This document shows positions 8,354 to 17,008 of a stretch of 64,000 bases of DNA, piece after piece. This DNA comes from Veillonella tobetsuensis (GTDB lineage: Bacteria; Bacillota; Negativicutes; Veillonellales; Veillonellaceae). Numbering within the stretch: the stretch's first letter is position 1; each line of letters starts with the position of its first letter. The stretch spans positions 1-64,000 of the forward strand of contig NZ_BBXI01000021.1 of assembly GCF_001078375.1 (NCBI RefSeq), read 5' to 3'. A program made the position numbers and the translations under genes. Below the pieces are notes generated by a model. That model saw nothing but the letters and a program-made list of their open reading frames with translations, was not told the DNA's origin and did not search any database.

Positions 8354-8508
8354 ATAGCCTCCACGAATTGATGTATAAGATAATCTATATATTATTATAG
8401 CAAATTTTCGATATCATATATGAAAAAGTATTATTTTGAAGGTATAAACAACTACTCTTTATTTATAAATAATACTATTTCTAATATATGTCTACTGTAT
8501 AAATACAT

Positions 8509-8537
8509 TTGACTTTTTACAATAGATACTGTATTAT
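8509..8537 (+). promoter_or_regulatory. Sigma-A-type promoter of cycA
   Basis: TTGACT at 8509-8514 and TATTAT at 8532-8537 are separated by 17 bp. Transcription would begin near 8544, leaving a leader of about 90 nt before the cycA start codon. Confidence 0.7.
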
Positions 8538-8569
8538 AAGAAAATAGTTTTATAGATTCTATAGATTAT

Positions 8570-8597
8570 AAAAGCTATGGTCATCCATGGCTTTTTA
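8570..8597 (+). terminator. Terminator-like hairpin in the cycA leader (candidate attenuator)
   Basis: AAAAGCTATGG pairs with CCATGGCTTTT (one T-G wobble) over a TCAT loop, and is followed by T residues. It sits between the predicted promoter and the gene, so it could end most transcripts before cycA. No T-box or known riboswitch consensus is visible. Confidence 0.55.
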
Positions 8598-8633
8598 TAT
8601 TTGTAGATAGTTTGTAGAAAAGAGGTCTTTACT

Positions 8634-10076
8634 ATGTCTGATACGCATCAGTTAAAACGGGGCCTTAAGAACCGACACGTACAGTTGCTCGCCATCGGCG
8701 GTGCCATCGGTACAGGCTTGTTCTTAGGCTCCGGCCGTGCCATTCACTTGGCAGGTCCATCCATCATTTTTGCCTACCTTATTACAGGTATTATATGCTT
8801 CTTTATCATGAGAGCATTAGGCGAATTATTATTGTCTAACTTGAACCACCACTCATTTATCGATTTCGTAGAAGAGTATTTAGGTGATCGAGCAGCATTT
8901 ATCACAGGATGGACATACTGGTTCTGTTGGCTTTCATTAGCCATGGCCGATTTAACAGCCGTAGGCCTCTATATGCAGTTCTGGATACCGTGGTTGCCTC
9001 AATGGATACCCGCCCTTGTCGTCTTAGTGGCATTGCTATTAATGAACTTAACAGCCGTAAAGTACTTCGGTGAAATGGAGTTCTGGTTTGCCTTGATTAA
9101 GGTAATTGCCATCATCTCCCTCATTATCATCGGTATCATCATGATTGTCACAGGTTTTACTACAGATGCAGGCGTTGCCGCCTTTAGTAATATGTGGAAT
9201 TATGGAGGCTGGTTCCCGAACGGAACGATGGGCTTTATCTTATCATTCCAAATGGTTGTTTTCGCTTTCACAGGTATCGAGCTCGTAGGTTTAACAGCTG
9301 GTGAAACAGAGGATCCTGAAAAGGTTATCCCTATGGCGATTAACAACATTCCATTACGTATTATTTTGTTCTATGTGGGCTCTTCGGCTATCATCATGAG
9401 CATTTATCCTTGGACAGCCGTCAACCCATCTGCTAGCCCATTTGTGGCCGTATTTACAGCAGTTGGTATTGCAGCCGCTGCAGGCATCGTAAACTTTGTA
9501 GTTCTTACATCTGCTGCATCTGCAACAAACTCTGGTATCTTTAGTACAGGCCGTATGATTTACGCCCTTGCTAAACGCGGTCATGCGCCAAGCTCTATGC
9601 GCCGCTTAACACACAGCAGTGTACCATACCAAGCAACAATCTTCTCTGCTGCTGTACTATTGATTACGGTTGTACTCAACTATGTAATGCCAGAAGCAGT
9701 ATTCGTTATGATTACTTCTATCTCTACATTCTGCTTCATCTTCATTTGGGCGATGATGGTTATTTGTCACCTCAAATACCGCAAGAAAACCCCTGAATTA
9801 GCGGCACAATCTAAATTCAAAATGCCTCTATTCCCAGTGATGAATTACATCATCCTTGCGTTCTTTGTTTTCATTCTAGGTATTCTCGCCTTAAACGAAG
9901 ATACTCGAATTGCCCTCTTGTTTACACCAATTTGGTTCGTTATTCTCTGGGCCTTCTACTCCATGCTTAATACAGATGATGAAGACGCTCTCAGTGAGGA
10001 ACTTATCGAGATGGCTGGTGTAAAAGAAATTTACAAAAAACCTAAAAAAGAAGATTCTGACGATTACATAATCTAA
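8634..10076 (+). CDS. cycA: D-serine/D-alanine/glycine permease (CycA-like)
   Basis: A 480-aa APC-superfamily symporter with 12 predicted membrane segments. Recalled similarity to Escherichia coli CycA runs nearly end to end: NRHVQLLAIGGAIGTGLF at the N-terminus, RALGELLLSN, FITGWTYWFCW, FGEMEFWFA, FTGIELVGLTAGET, and NFVVLTSAASATNSG. CycA imports glycine, D-alanine and D-serine with protons. The substrate range in this organism is inferred. The gene is monocistronic, preceded by GAGGT about 10 nt before the ATG, with a leader hairpin that may regulate it and a bidirectional terminator behind it. Confidence 0.9.
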   Translation: MSDTHQLKRGLKNRHVQLLAIGGAIGTGLFLGSGRAIHLAGPSIIFAYLITGIICFFIMRALGELLLSNLNHHSFIDFVEEYLGDRAAFITGWTYWFCWLSLAMADLTAVGLYMQFWIPWLPQWIPALVVLVALLLMNLTAVKYFGEMEFWFALIKVIAIISLIIIGIIMIVTGFTTDAGVAAFSNMWNYGGWFPNGTMGFILSFQMVVFAFTGIELVGLTAGETEDPEKVIPMAINNIPLRIILFYVGSSAIIMSIYPWTAVNPSASPFVAVFTAVGIAAAAGIVNFVVLTSAASATNSGIFSTGRMIYALAKRGHAPSSMRRLTHSSVPYQATIFSAAVLLITVVLNYVMPEAVFVMITSISTFCFIFIWAMMVICHLKYRKKTPELAAQSKFKMPLFPVMNYIILAFFVFILGILALNEDTRIALLFTPIWFVILWAFYSMLNTDDEDALSEELIEMAGVKEIYKKPKKEDSDDYII

Positions 10077-10080
10077 CACA

Positions 10081-10107
10081 AAAACCCGTGCTATGCACGG
10101 GCTTTTC
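10081..10107. terminator. Bidirectional terminator between cycA and secreted protein gene
   Basis: The GC-rich stem CCCGTGC/GCACGGG with a TAT loop is flanked by an A-run and T-run. It lies between two convergent genes. Confidence 0.9.
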
Positions 10108-10109
10108 TC

Positions 10110-10682
10110 TTATTTCATAGTAGGGAAATTTTGTTGTTCATACTGTTGTTGATAAGCAGGTAGATTACTTGTATCTTCGCCATAATTAAAGATCGTCTTA
10201 GTACGGTATCCGCCTTGGGTAATGATAAGATCAATGGAGGATGGTACCTCTTGACCATTTTGTTGTAAATGATTTACTAATTCTTGTAGCGCTTCAACTT
10301 GTCGTAACGAACCAGTCATATATTTACCTTTGGATAGGCCTGTATTTCTAATGACTTGGCCATTATATACTTGGCCATTTTTATCTGTGTAATAGAAACG
10401 TACAGCTGATTTATCTCCTGTAGGTACAGCTTTAATATAGATGGTTTTCCAATTTTTCTTAACCATCACTCTTGTCACATCTGCTAACTTGTTAGATAAA
10501 CGTTGTGTTTCTTTATTTGCAGATTTAGATACACCATTGACTTGCTGAATTTCATCATTCATAGGCATATTAATAAGTGCCATACTAGGATCTTGTTGTA
10601 CCTTTTTCGCATCTGCAGGCTGAACCGCCAACACACCAACGACCGCTATTACAGCTAACGTTGTAAGAGCAAATTTCTTCAT
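10110..10682 (-). CDS. Secreted protein of unknown function
   Basis: An exported protein of 190 aa. The start is placed at the second of two adjacent ATG codons (10680-10682), six bases after AGGAGA; the longer in-frame extension upstream has no ribosome site and overlaps the next gene. The signal peptide (MKKFALTTLAVIAVVGVLAV) ends near PADA. The mature part carries a basic strand region ending TIYIKAVPTG, a VRFYYTDKNGQVYNGQV segment and a Gln/Tyr-rich tail. I recognise no family. The leader and ribosome site resemble those of the secreted proteins at 5.4-7.6 kb. Confidence 0.65.
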   Translation of the reverse strand: MKKFALTTLAVIAVVGVLAVQPADAKKVQQDPSMALINMPMNDEIQQVNGVSKSANKETQRLSNKLADVTRVMVKKNWKTIYIKAVPTGDKSAVRFYYTDKNGQVYNGQVIRNTGLSKGKYMTGSLRQVEALQELVNHLQQNGQEVPSSIDLIITQGGYRTKTIFNYGEDTSNLPAYQQQYEQQNFPTMK

Positions 10683-10770
10683 CATATCTCTCCTCAGATA
10701 GGATTCTCTAAACAAATTATATTTTATACAATATATTATACGCATTAGGCTATTTATTATCAAGCCTATC

Positions 10771-11667
10771 TTATTTTTCAGGACCATTATTCTTAATTAT
10801 TTGATTCCAATGTTCAAATCTTGCGATATTATAACCCATATCCATATATTTAATATTAAAAGATGTAATAGATTTAAGATCGTTATAAAACTCCATCTCA
10901 TCAGTATTAGTATTCCAGAATACCATCATATTTTCATATACAGGTATACCATAATACTGTTCAGCTTTTAGAAATTCAAATGGTAAATTCATGTTAGGTT
11001 TCGCGTAGTTAAGAGGACTAACAGTAAGCAAATAGGTATCTCCTACCTTACCATTCATGTATAAATCTCTAGGAATTAAAGAGTCTGATATTACTTTATC
11101 TTTTCGAATACCATGTTTACTAACATTCTTATTTTGAACAGAAATCGAGTCTGTATTCACTATTTTGCTAGCAGATAAATCGGGGCTTAAGATATATTTC
11201 GCGTTCCCATTAGAAGCCATAATTTTACCATCTATATAGTCTAGTGAAGCGGAGAATTTATCGAATTCATACCCGATAACATTAGAGCTTAAAGATGTAT
11301 CATTAATCTTAAAAATTAAAAGTTGATATAACTTCATATCAGAAATAGCATCATTAGAACGTGCAAGAAGATATAATTCATTATTAACGATAAGAGCGTC
11401 AAAAATATAACAGTTATATGCTTTCATGATAGGCAATACATCAACTACATAAGATTCAGAGTAATTACTTGCATTTATAACTGTCACGGTTGCATTAGGA
11501 TTAGGATTACGATTACTATCAACTTTAATATCTTTCTCTAAAATTATCCCTTGTTTTGGTAAAATACGTGTCTCATTTCTCGTACCACTAAGGTGTAAAG
11601 AACACAAAACAAGAATAAGGAAAATAATAAAACTTACAATATAATGTTTCTTTATCCATCGCAACAT
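10771..11667 (-). CDS. Membrane-anchored exported protein, function unknown
   Basis: A 298-aa protein with an N-terminal anchor or signal (residues 10-28, YIVSFIIFLILVLCSLHLSG) and a long soluble domain facing outward. The soluble part alternates short beta-like strands with turns (YIFDALIVNNELYLLARS, YIDGKIMASNGNAKYILS), which could suit a beta-propeller, but no named repeat is visible. Cys22 precedes LHLSG, so this is not a good lipobox. It is more AT-rich than the adjacent metabolic genes. It may be co-transcribed with the smaller secreted gene 88 bp downstream. No function is proposed. Confidence 0.55.
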   Translation of the reverse strand: MLRWIKKHYIVSFIIFLILVLCSLHLSGTRNETRILPKQGIILEKDIKVDSNRNPNPNATVTVINASNYSESYVVDVLPIMKAYNCYIFDALIVNNELYLLARSNDAISDMKLYQLLIFKINDTSLSSNVIGYEFDKFSASLDYIDGKIMASNGNAKYILSPDLSASKIVNTDSISVQNKNVSKHGIRKDKVISDSLIPRDLYMNGKVGDTYLLTVSPLNYAKPNMNLPFEFLKAEQYYGIPVYENMMVFWNTNTDEMEFYNDLKSITSFNIKYMDMGYNIARFEHWNQIIKNNGPEK

Positions 11668-11720
11668 AGTACCACCTCGCTCTTAGCTATAGTATAGCGA
11701 AATCTCTAAACTAATAAAAG

Positions 11721-11781
11721 AAAAGGCTTTAACCATTTCTTGGCGAAATTTATTTCGTCGATTATCGGTTAAAGCCTTTTT
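11721..11781 (-). terminator. Long terminator hairpin after the CDF gene
   Basis: AAAAGGCTTTAACC (11721-11734) pairs with GGTTAAAGCCTTTT (11767-11780). The 32-nt loop contains a smaller hairpin (CGAAAT/ATTTCG). A T-run follows on the minus strand. Confidence 0.85.
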
Positions 11782-11787
11782 ATTCTA

Positions 11788-12912
11788 TTAGTTACTAAAG
11801 TCTGTATCTACAATAGCAAATTGTGTATATTCAGGGCAGCGTTTTTGCATTTCTGCTTTAATTTTTTCTAATGTACCATGCGGATCTTCTTCATCAAAAT
11901 CAAAGATAATATCGTAGTAGATAACCTTCTTTTCTTCTTGTACGTAGAACGCATGTACTTGTACTACATTTGTATATAAACTTACAACTTGGTCGAGAGC
12001 TTGTCTTATTTCAAGTACTTCTACACTTGGTTGGTTTTCAGCATATACGCCAACGGTCATAGCAATACCAAATTTTTTATAGATATGAACGGCGATGCCT
12101 TTTGTTAGTGGATGAATATCAGCCATAGTCATCGTATCTGGCACTGTAATATGAACGGATCCAATTGTTTCACCAGGACCGTAGCTATTTAATACTAAAT
12201 CATATACACCACCCACATTTGGATGTTGAGCGATAGTTTCTTTAATTTCACGAACTAAGTTATCATCTGCACGAACGCCAAGCAAGTGATTATACATTTC
12301 TTTTAAAATGTCATAAGCAGCCTTCAAAATTAAAACAGAGATAGCCGCACCTACATAACCTTGAATATCAAAGTCAAAGAAGAATACTAACGCTGCAGAT
12401 ACTAATGTAGCAAAGGTGATCACCGCATCAAAGAGCGCATCTATACCAGATGCTACAAGGGCATCAGATTTGTATTTCTCACCTTGTGCCTTAATATAAC
12501 GGCCCATCACTACTTTCACCACAATAGCAACGGCGATAATCGCCAAGCTTGGAATATCAAAGGTAGATACCTCAGGGTGAAGAATTTTTTCAATAGATTC
12601 CTTGAGGGATCCAATGCCTGCACCAAGAATGATGAAAGCAATGGCCATCGTAGTCATATACTCTATACGACCGTGACCAAATGGATGCTCCTTATCGGCA
12701 CCCTTAGCTGCTAATTTTGTACCAACGATGGTCAATACAGAGGACAAAACATCTGTTAAGTTGTTTACCGCATCAAGGATGATGGCGATAGAGTTAGACG
12801 CAAGGCCTACAATCATTTTAAAAATAACGAGAACGACGTTACCTATAATACCTTTTATACTAGCAAGCGTAATCCCCCGATTACGTGCTGCACTATTTTC
12901 TTGTAAAATCAT
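11788..12912 (-). CDS. Cation diffusion facilitator (CDF) divalent metal exporter
   Basis: A metal/proton antiporter of 374 aa. The ATG at 12912 is preferred over the one nine codons earlier because AGAGGTG lies just upstream. Six membrane segments are followed by a C-terminal cytoplasmic domain (about 205-300) and an extra tail. The metal site residues appear as NNLTD in segment 2 and DALFD in segment 5. The Asn-x3-Asp plus Asp-x3-Asp combination, together with DKEHPFGHGR after segment 2, is closer to manganese-type CDFs than to the His-containing zinc type, but this is a tentative reading. The gene is single, with its own terminator. Confidence 0.85.
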   Translation of the reverse strand: MILQENSAARNRGITLASIKGIIGNVVLVIFKMIVGLASNSIAIILDAVNNLTDVLSSVLTIVGTKLAAKGADKEHPFGHGRIEYMTTMAIAFIILGAGIGSLKESIEKILHPEVSTFDIPSLAIIAVAIVVKVVMGRYIKAQGEKYKSDALVASGIDALFDAVITFATLVSAALVFFFDFDIQGYVGAAISVLILKAAYDILKEMYNHLLGVRADDNLVREIKETIAQHPNVGGVYDLVLNSYGPGETIGSVHITVPDTMTMADIHPLTKGIAVHIYKKFGIAMTVGVYAENQPSVEVLEIRQALDQVVSLYTNVVQVHAFYVQEEKKVIYYDIIFDFDEEDPHGTLEKIKAEMQKRCPEYTQFAIVDTDFSN

Positions 12913-13124
12913 ACTACACCTCTTACATATTATATACATTACTAACTACTTGTACATGTTTACTTTTATATGTATTATAGCTTATGGATTATCATTTGTC
13001 ACTATAATTTTTAATATATTTTCACGAAATCCATTGATTTTACTGAACTTATCAGTCATTCTCATTTCTCAATTAGAAGGTATTTTTATATTCTTATTAC
13101 TTAAAAGAAACAATAAAATATATT

Positions 13125-14144
13125 TCACAACATCTCTTTGGCTTCAACCGTCACCCGTTTACCAGAACGCATATGTGTAAAAATAACTTTCATAGCCCGT
13201 AAGGCAAATGGTTTCCCTGTACGTTTAGCACCATATAAGGTATCTCCCACTAAAGGATGTCCCATATGGCTAAAAGCTACTCGAATTTGATGAGTTTTAC
13301 CAGTATATAAGCGAACTGCCACCTCTGTACAAGGTCGATTTTCCAAGTTATACACAGAATTATCCACAGTTCTAGTCTGTTTATCCACACTTCCCAGGTT
13401 TATATCCACACTTTTTATACTTCTATCCACAGTATCATATGAGTTATGCACAAAGTTATCCACAACCTCCATTGGATAACGATGCAAAACGGTAAAATCT
13501 GTCCGTGTTTCTTTCCCTTGTGGATTTACTTCATAATGAACTCCATCTATACTCTTAGCCATAGGTAAAACTAAAGAGTTCTCATCGGTGTCGATAATTC
13601 CTTCAACAACAGCCATATACCATTTTTCAAAGGTATTATCATCCATCTGTTGTTGATACAAGCTTTGAGCCAAGCCGCTTTTAGCAATGACGATACAACC
13701 TGTCGTATCTCGATCAAGGCGATTTAAGAAACGAATCTTTCTCTTAATACCATTTTCCTTAAAATAATGAGCAACACCATTAGCCAGAGATACTTGGCCC
13801 TTTGAATTTACCGTAAGGCCTGCAGGCTTATCGAGAATTAATAAATCCTCGTCTTCATAGAGAATATGTAAATCCATTGCAATTGGTTCATGATCAATCT
13901 TTTCCTTAGCCATAGCAATCCAAATTTCATCACCTACGGTAACCTCTACATGAGGAGTTGCTTTATGGTCATTTACATGGACTAACTTTTCATCAAATAG
14001 CTTTACCATAGCTTTTCTAGGATACTTAGTATCTAACAAGGGCCCTAGTGTCACAATATCTTTTGATATACTTTGTTCTGTTTCTATATCACTAGTAGAA
14101 ATCGTCCAAAGAATATCATCTGGTCTATGCCTTTTTCGTGCCAT
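13125..14144 (-). CDS. RluA-family 23S rRNA/tRNA pseudouridine synthase with an inserted repeat loop
   Basis: A 339-aa RNA pseudouridine synthase. The catalytic Asp is Asp144 in the motif NRLDRDTTG (141-149). Other family landmarks are ILDKPAGLTVNSKG (103-116), EKWYMAVVEG, and TGKTHQIRVAFSHMGHPLVGD (281-301). Between ETRTDFTVLHRY and the TEVAVRLYTG strand, where relatives have a short connection, residues about 226-268 are an extra loop with Val-Asp/His/Tyr recurring every four or seven residues. On DNA this loop is an array of DnaA boxes. The start overlaps the stop of the helicase gene (TAATG), so the two are coupled. The exact RNA target cannot be told. Confidence 0.9.
   Translation of the reverse strand: MARKRHRPDDILWTISTSDIETEQSISKDIVTLGPLLDTKYPRKAMVKLFDEKLVHVNDHKATPHVEVTVGDEIWIAMAKEKIDHEPIAMDLHILYEDEDLLILDKPAGLTVNSKGQVSLANGVAHYFKENGIKRKIRFLNRLDRDTTGCIVIAKSGLAQSLYQQQMDDNTFEKWYMAVVEGIIDTDENSLVLPMAKSIDGVHYEVNPQGKETRTDFTVLHRYPMEVVDNFVHNSYDTVDRSIKSVDINLGSVDKQTRTVDNSVYNLENRPCTEVAVRLYTGKTHQIRVAFSHMGHPLVGDTLYGAKRTGKPFALRAMKVIFTHMRSGKRVTVEAKEML
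13348..13464 (+). repeat. Array of seven DnaA boxes inside the rluA-type gene
   Basis: Seven 9-mers in one orientation match or nearly match the DnaA box TTATNCACA: TTATACACA (13348), TTATCCACA (13360), TTATCCACA (13381), ATATCCACA (13402), CTATCCACA (13423), TTATGCACA (13444) and TTATCCACA (13456). Start-to-start distances are 12, 21, 21, 21, 21, 12 bp, symmetric and close to whole helical turns. The 12-bp spacers show no similarity to each other, so only the boxes are conserved. Spacing in multiples of three keeps the reading frame open and yields a Val-Asp heptad peptide. It is a probable DnaA-binding or titration site. Confidence 0.8.
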
Positions 14145-16729
14145 TACATACTCCTTTCTACAAGTTTTGAATCTCTCGGCATATAATCTAGAAATGCACT
14201 TGGCGCTGTCCCCTGCCCTCGTTGTGATTCATTGGTATAGGTAATAACCAATTCCTGTTTTGGACGGGTTATCGCCACGTAGAACAAGCGTTTTTCTTCG
14301 TCCTCATTTCCCTCTCGTAGGGACATAAAACTAGGGAAAACACCTTGATTCATACCAGCCAAGAACACATAATCAAATTCACTTCCCTTTGCTTGATGAA
14401 CTGTAATAATTGGGATTTTAGACTGTTTAGTCATTTGCTGCGGTTCACCAGCCGTCAAGGCAGCTAATTGCAAAATATGATTAAGACGAGCCAAGCCTGT
14501 CGTACCCTTATATTCTTTATCCAAAGATTCCATAATGCGGTATAGCTCGCGTATGTGCTCAACCTTTGCCATTTCACCATGGCTCTTATAATACGCTAGC
14601 ACGCCCATTTGGTTCATAATATAGGCCAATAAATCCGTAGGATTATCAGTGTGCATCTTTCTCCGCAATGTGGCCATTTGAGATGCTATCGTTGTAAAAG
14701 CAGACTTATATTGATTGATGGCCACCATGCGATTTGTCGTAGTAGGCACTATATTTTCATGGACTGCGTAAATCAATAACTGACCTGTAGCTATGATGTC
14801 ATCCATCGCATTATGCGTTGGTGTATGATTAATCGGAAAATGACTCGATAAAAATCCTAACTTATGATTTTCTAGCGTAGGATAGAATCGTCTAAAAATA
14901 TCTAACGTATCATATACAGCCTTAAAATGCGGTTCACCCAAGTTATAACGAGCTAATTCATGGCTCAAGATACTAATATCATAGTTTACATTATGACCAA
15001 CGATAATACGATTCTTAGAGAATTCTTTGAAAGCCTCTAAAACAATTTCAGGGCTTTCACCATATTCGGCCAAATATTCATCTGTAAAACCATGCACTAA
15101 TTGAGATGTACCTACTGATTTTCCTGGATTGATAAACCGTTCAAATCGCTCTATTTCTTGCCCATTTTTATCGATGCGCATAGCTGCGATTTGTATAATC
15201 CGGTCCTGTGTCGTATCGGTACCCGTACTTTCCACATCGTATACTACAACCTCGCCCGCCTCAAGCCCAGCTACTAATTTGGCATATGGCTCAGCTTCAA
15301 AGATGGGCATATCCATGAAATCCGTCAATTTTAGCCCTACACTGCGATTTTTGGGGCTTTCAATATCGCGAATACGCGCGTCGCCAATGCCCGATACATA
15401 GCGTTTAATAATGCGTTTCGCACTAACCGCATCATTAGGATTCATCAAGAGCTTAAAGTACGCCATGATATCCTTGATTTCCTGACGGCGGAAGAATTTA
15501 TATTCATCAATAATCATAAACGGACGACGTTCAGATTCTGGCTTATCTTGATTATATCGTTCAAACTGTTCACTTAAACGCTGTGCCTTGCGATTATCTC
15601 GAACCAACACCCCTACAGATGCATCCCTTGAAAGGGCACAGATACGGTCATAAATAAATTTTGATTCCGTATATTCATTGCGACAACCTTTCACAAGGAT
15701 AGGTGCCCCATCACTAGCACTGTTGGCCTCTGGCATTTCATCATATACATCGCCTACCAATTGAGGAAACATCGTTTGCAATGTTTTGAAAGCCATTGTA
15801 AATAAAGTTCTATTAGAGCGATAGTTTTTATAGAATATGATTTTTAGAGGATTAAAATCATGGGTAAATTCCTCCAATAAGCGGAATGGGTCTGAGCCAC
15901 GCCATTCGTAGATTGTTTGGAAATAGTCCCCACATAAAAGAACGTGATTGCCTTCCCATAGCATTTCCATAACCTTATATTCTAATGAGCCCGTATCTTG
16001 CATTTCATCAACGGAAATATATTGATAACGACTACGCCACCGTTCTCGAATATCTGGATTTTGAAATAGTCGATGCACACCACAGATTAAATCAGTAAAA
16101 TCAACGCCGTGAACGGATTGTAAACTTTCATCATAACGAGCAATCCATTCATGACCACGAGTCCAAAACTCTAACAATTCATCACTAGCAAGCGTATTGT
16201 AATTGTAGAATAATTTCTCTATTTGCTTAGACTGCTCACACTGCAACCGCTGAATAGTCTGTTTATAATCCTCTATCATAGAATCAGAATAGAAGCCATA
16301 TACGGAGCGATATTCTTTCACTACACTAATAAGACTAGCAAAGTTCATATCTCTCATATTTCGTGGTTTAAAGGGCAAGTAAAGCTCTTTGCAATCTTCC
16401 TCATCAAATATGGTCACATCTGAATACAGGGATTCATCTCGTTTGCCCTCTTGTTGAAGAACGTAAAAACAAAAGCTGTGGAACGTACTAATCTCCACAG
16501 CCTTTGCAGCTTGGCCAACGAGGGTTTCAATGCGCGCCTTCATCTCCTGTGCAGCCTTATTGGTAAAGGTCATGCACAAAATCTGATGCGCTTCACAACG
16601 GCCACTTTCAATAATATGGGCCACCCGATAAGCCAAAGTATTCGTTTTTCCCGTCCCAGCGGACGCCAACAAGAGGATATTTCTATCTAGTTCATCGATG
16701 ACGCGTTGTTGTTCGCTATTGATAACCAT
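14144..16729 (-). CDS. UvrD/Rep-family helicase with internal DnaQ-like 3'-5' exonuclease domain
   Basis: An 861-aa superfamily 1A DNA helicase. Walker A is ASAGTGKT (22-29), Walker B VDEMQD (240-245), with QTIYEWRGSDP, KNYRSN, the VHQAKGSEFDYVF motif and the final LFYVAITRPKQEL. A complete DEDDh exonuclease is inserted within the 2A/2B region at about 494-655: DVE (Asp498, Glu500), HNVNYD (Asp584) and HNAMDD (His639, Asp644). Ordinary PcrA/UvrD is about 720 aa and lacks this. The pairing suggests coupled unwinding and 3'-5' trimming in repair or fork processing. It lies between bofA and the rluA-type gene, all on one strand. Confidence 0.92.
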   Translation of the reverse strand: MVINSEQQRVIDELDRNILLLASAGTGKTNTLAYRVAHIIESGRCEAHQILCMTFTNKAAQEMKARIETLVGQAAKAVEISTFHSFCFYVLQQEGKRDESLYSDVTIFDEEDCKELYLPFKPRNMRDMNFASLISVVKEYRSVYGFYSDSMIEDYKQTIQRLQCEQSKQIEKLFYNYNTLASDELLEFWTRGHEWIARYDESLQSVHGVDFTDLICGVHRLFQNPDIRERWRSRYQYISVDEMQDTGSLEYKVMEMLWEGNHVLLCGDYFQTIYEWRGSDPFRLLEEFTHDFNPLKIIFYKNYRSNRTLFTMAFKTLQTMFPQLVGDVYDEMPEANSASDGAPILVKGCRNEYTESKFIYDRICALSRDASVGVLVRDNRKAQRLSEQFERYNQDKPESERRPFMIIDEYKFFRRQEIKDIMAYFKLLMNPNDAVSAKRIIKRYVSGIGDARIRDIESPKNRSVGLKLTDFMDMPIFEAEPYAKLVAGLEAGEVVVYDVESTGTDTTQDRIIQIAAMRIDKNGQEIERFERFINPGKSVGTSQLVHGFTDEYLAEYGESPEIVLEAFKEFSKNRIIVGHNVNYDISILSHELARYNLGEPHFKAVYDTLDIFRRFYPTLENHKLGFLSSHFPINHTPTHNAMDDIIATGQLLIYAVHENIVPTTTNRMVAINQYKSAFTTIASQMATLRRKMHTDNPTDLLAYIMNQMGVLAYYKSHGEMAKVEHIRELYRIMESLDKEYKGTTGLARLNHILQLAALTAGEPQQMTKQSKIPIITVHQAKGSEFDYVFLAGMNQGVFPSFMSLREGNEDEEKRLFYVAITRPKQELVITYTNESQRGQGTAPSAFLDYMPRDSKLVERSM

Positions 16730-16746
16730 GATACCCTCTCCTTATA

Positions 16747-17007
16747 TTATAAGCCGTGATATAGCGCAGCTAATGCCATTGGTATTGGACCAAATAATAC
16801 GGTCAAAGCCCAAATGCCAATGCCAATATCCATTGGTATATTTAACACATGAATGCAAACCATATATGTCGCAAGGCCTAGTACTACATTTACGATTACC
16901 TTCTTTATCGTATAAAAAGCAAGCTTAAATGTAATAACAACAACTAGTATAGCTATAGCTGTCGAAGCAATAGGTGACGCGAGTAATGACGCAAGTGATA
17001 CTTCCAT
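16747..17007 (-). CDS. BofA-family integral membrane protein
   Basis: An 86-aa, highly hydrophobic protein with two or three membrane segments and the C-terminal LFGPIPMALAALYHGL, which matches the pro-sigma-K processing inhibitor BofA pattern (GxPGxxxxxxL). In Bacillus, BofA restrains the SpoIVFB protease during sporulation and is encoded next to recR, as here. Most Negativicutes of the Veillonella group do not sporulate, so its present role is unknown. It follows recR by 1 bp with an AAGGA site, indicating one operon. Confidence 0.8.
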   Translation of the reverse strand: MEVSLASLLASPIASTAIAILVVVITFKLAFYTIKKVIVNVVLGLATYMVCIHVLNIPMDIGIGIWALTVLFGPIPMALAALYHGL

Positions 17008-17008
17008 A

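Noticed and set aside
12728-13180. Plus-strand 150-aa open frame between the CDF and RluA-type genes
   Set aside because: More than half lies antisense to the two genes, it has no ribosome site, and its hydrophobic part is read from AT-rich spacer.
13348-13464. The DnaA-box array as the chromosomal origin itself
   Set aside because: No dnaA, dnaN or AT-rich unwinding region is adjacent and the array is inside a coding gene, so a binding or titration site is more likely than oriC.
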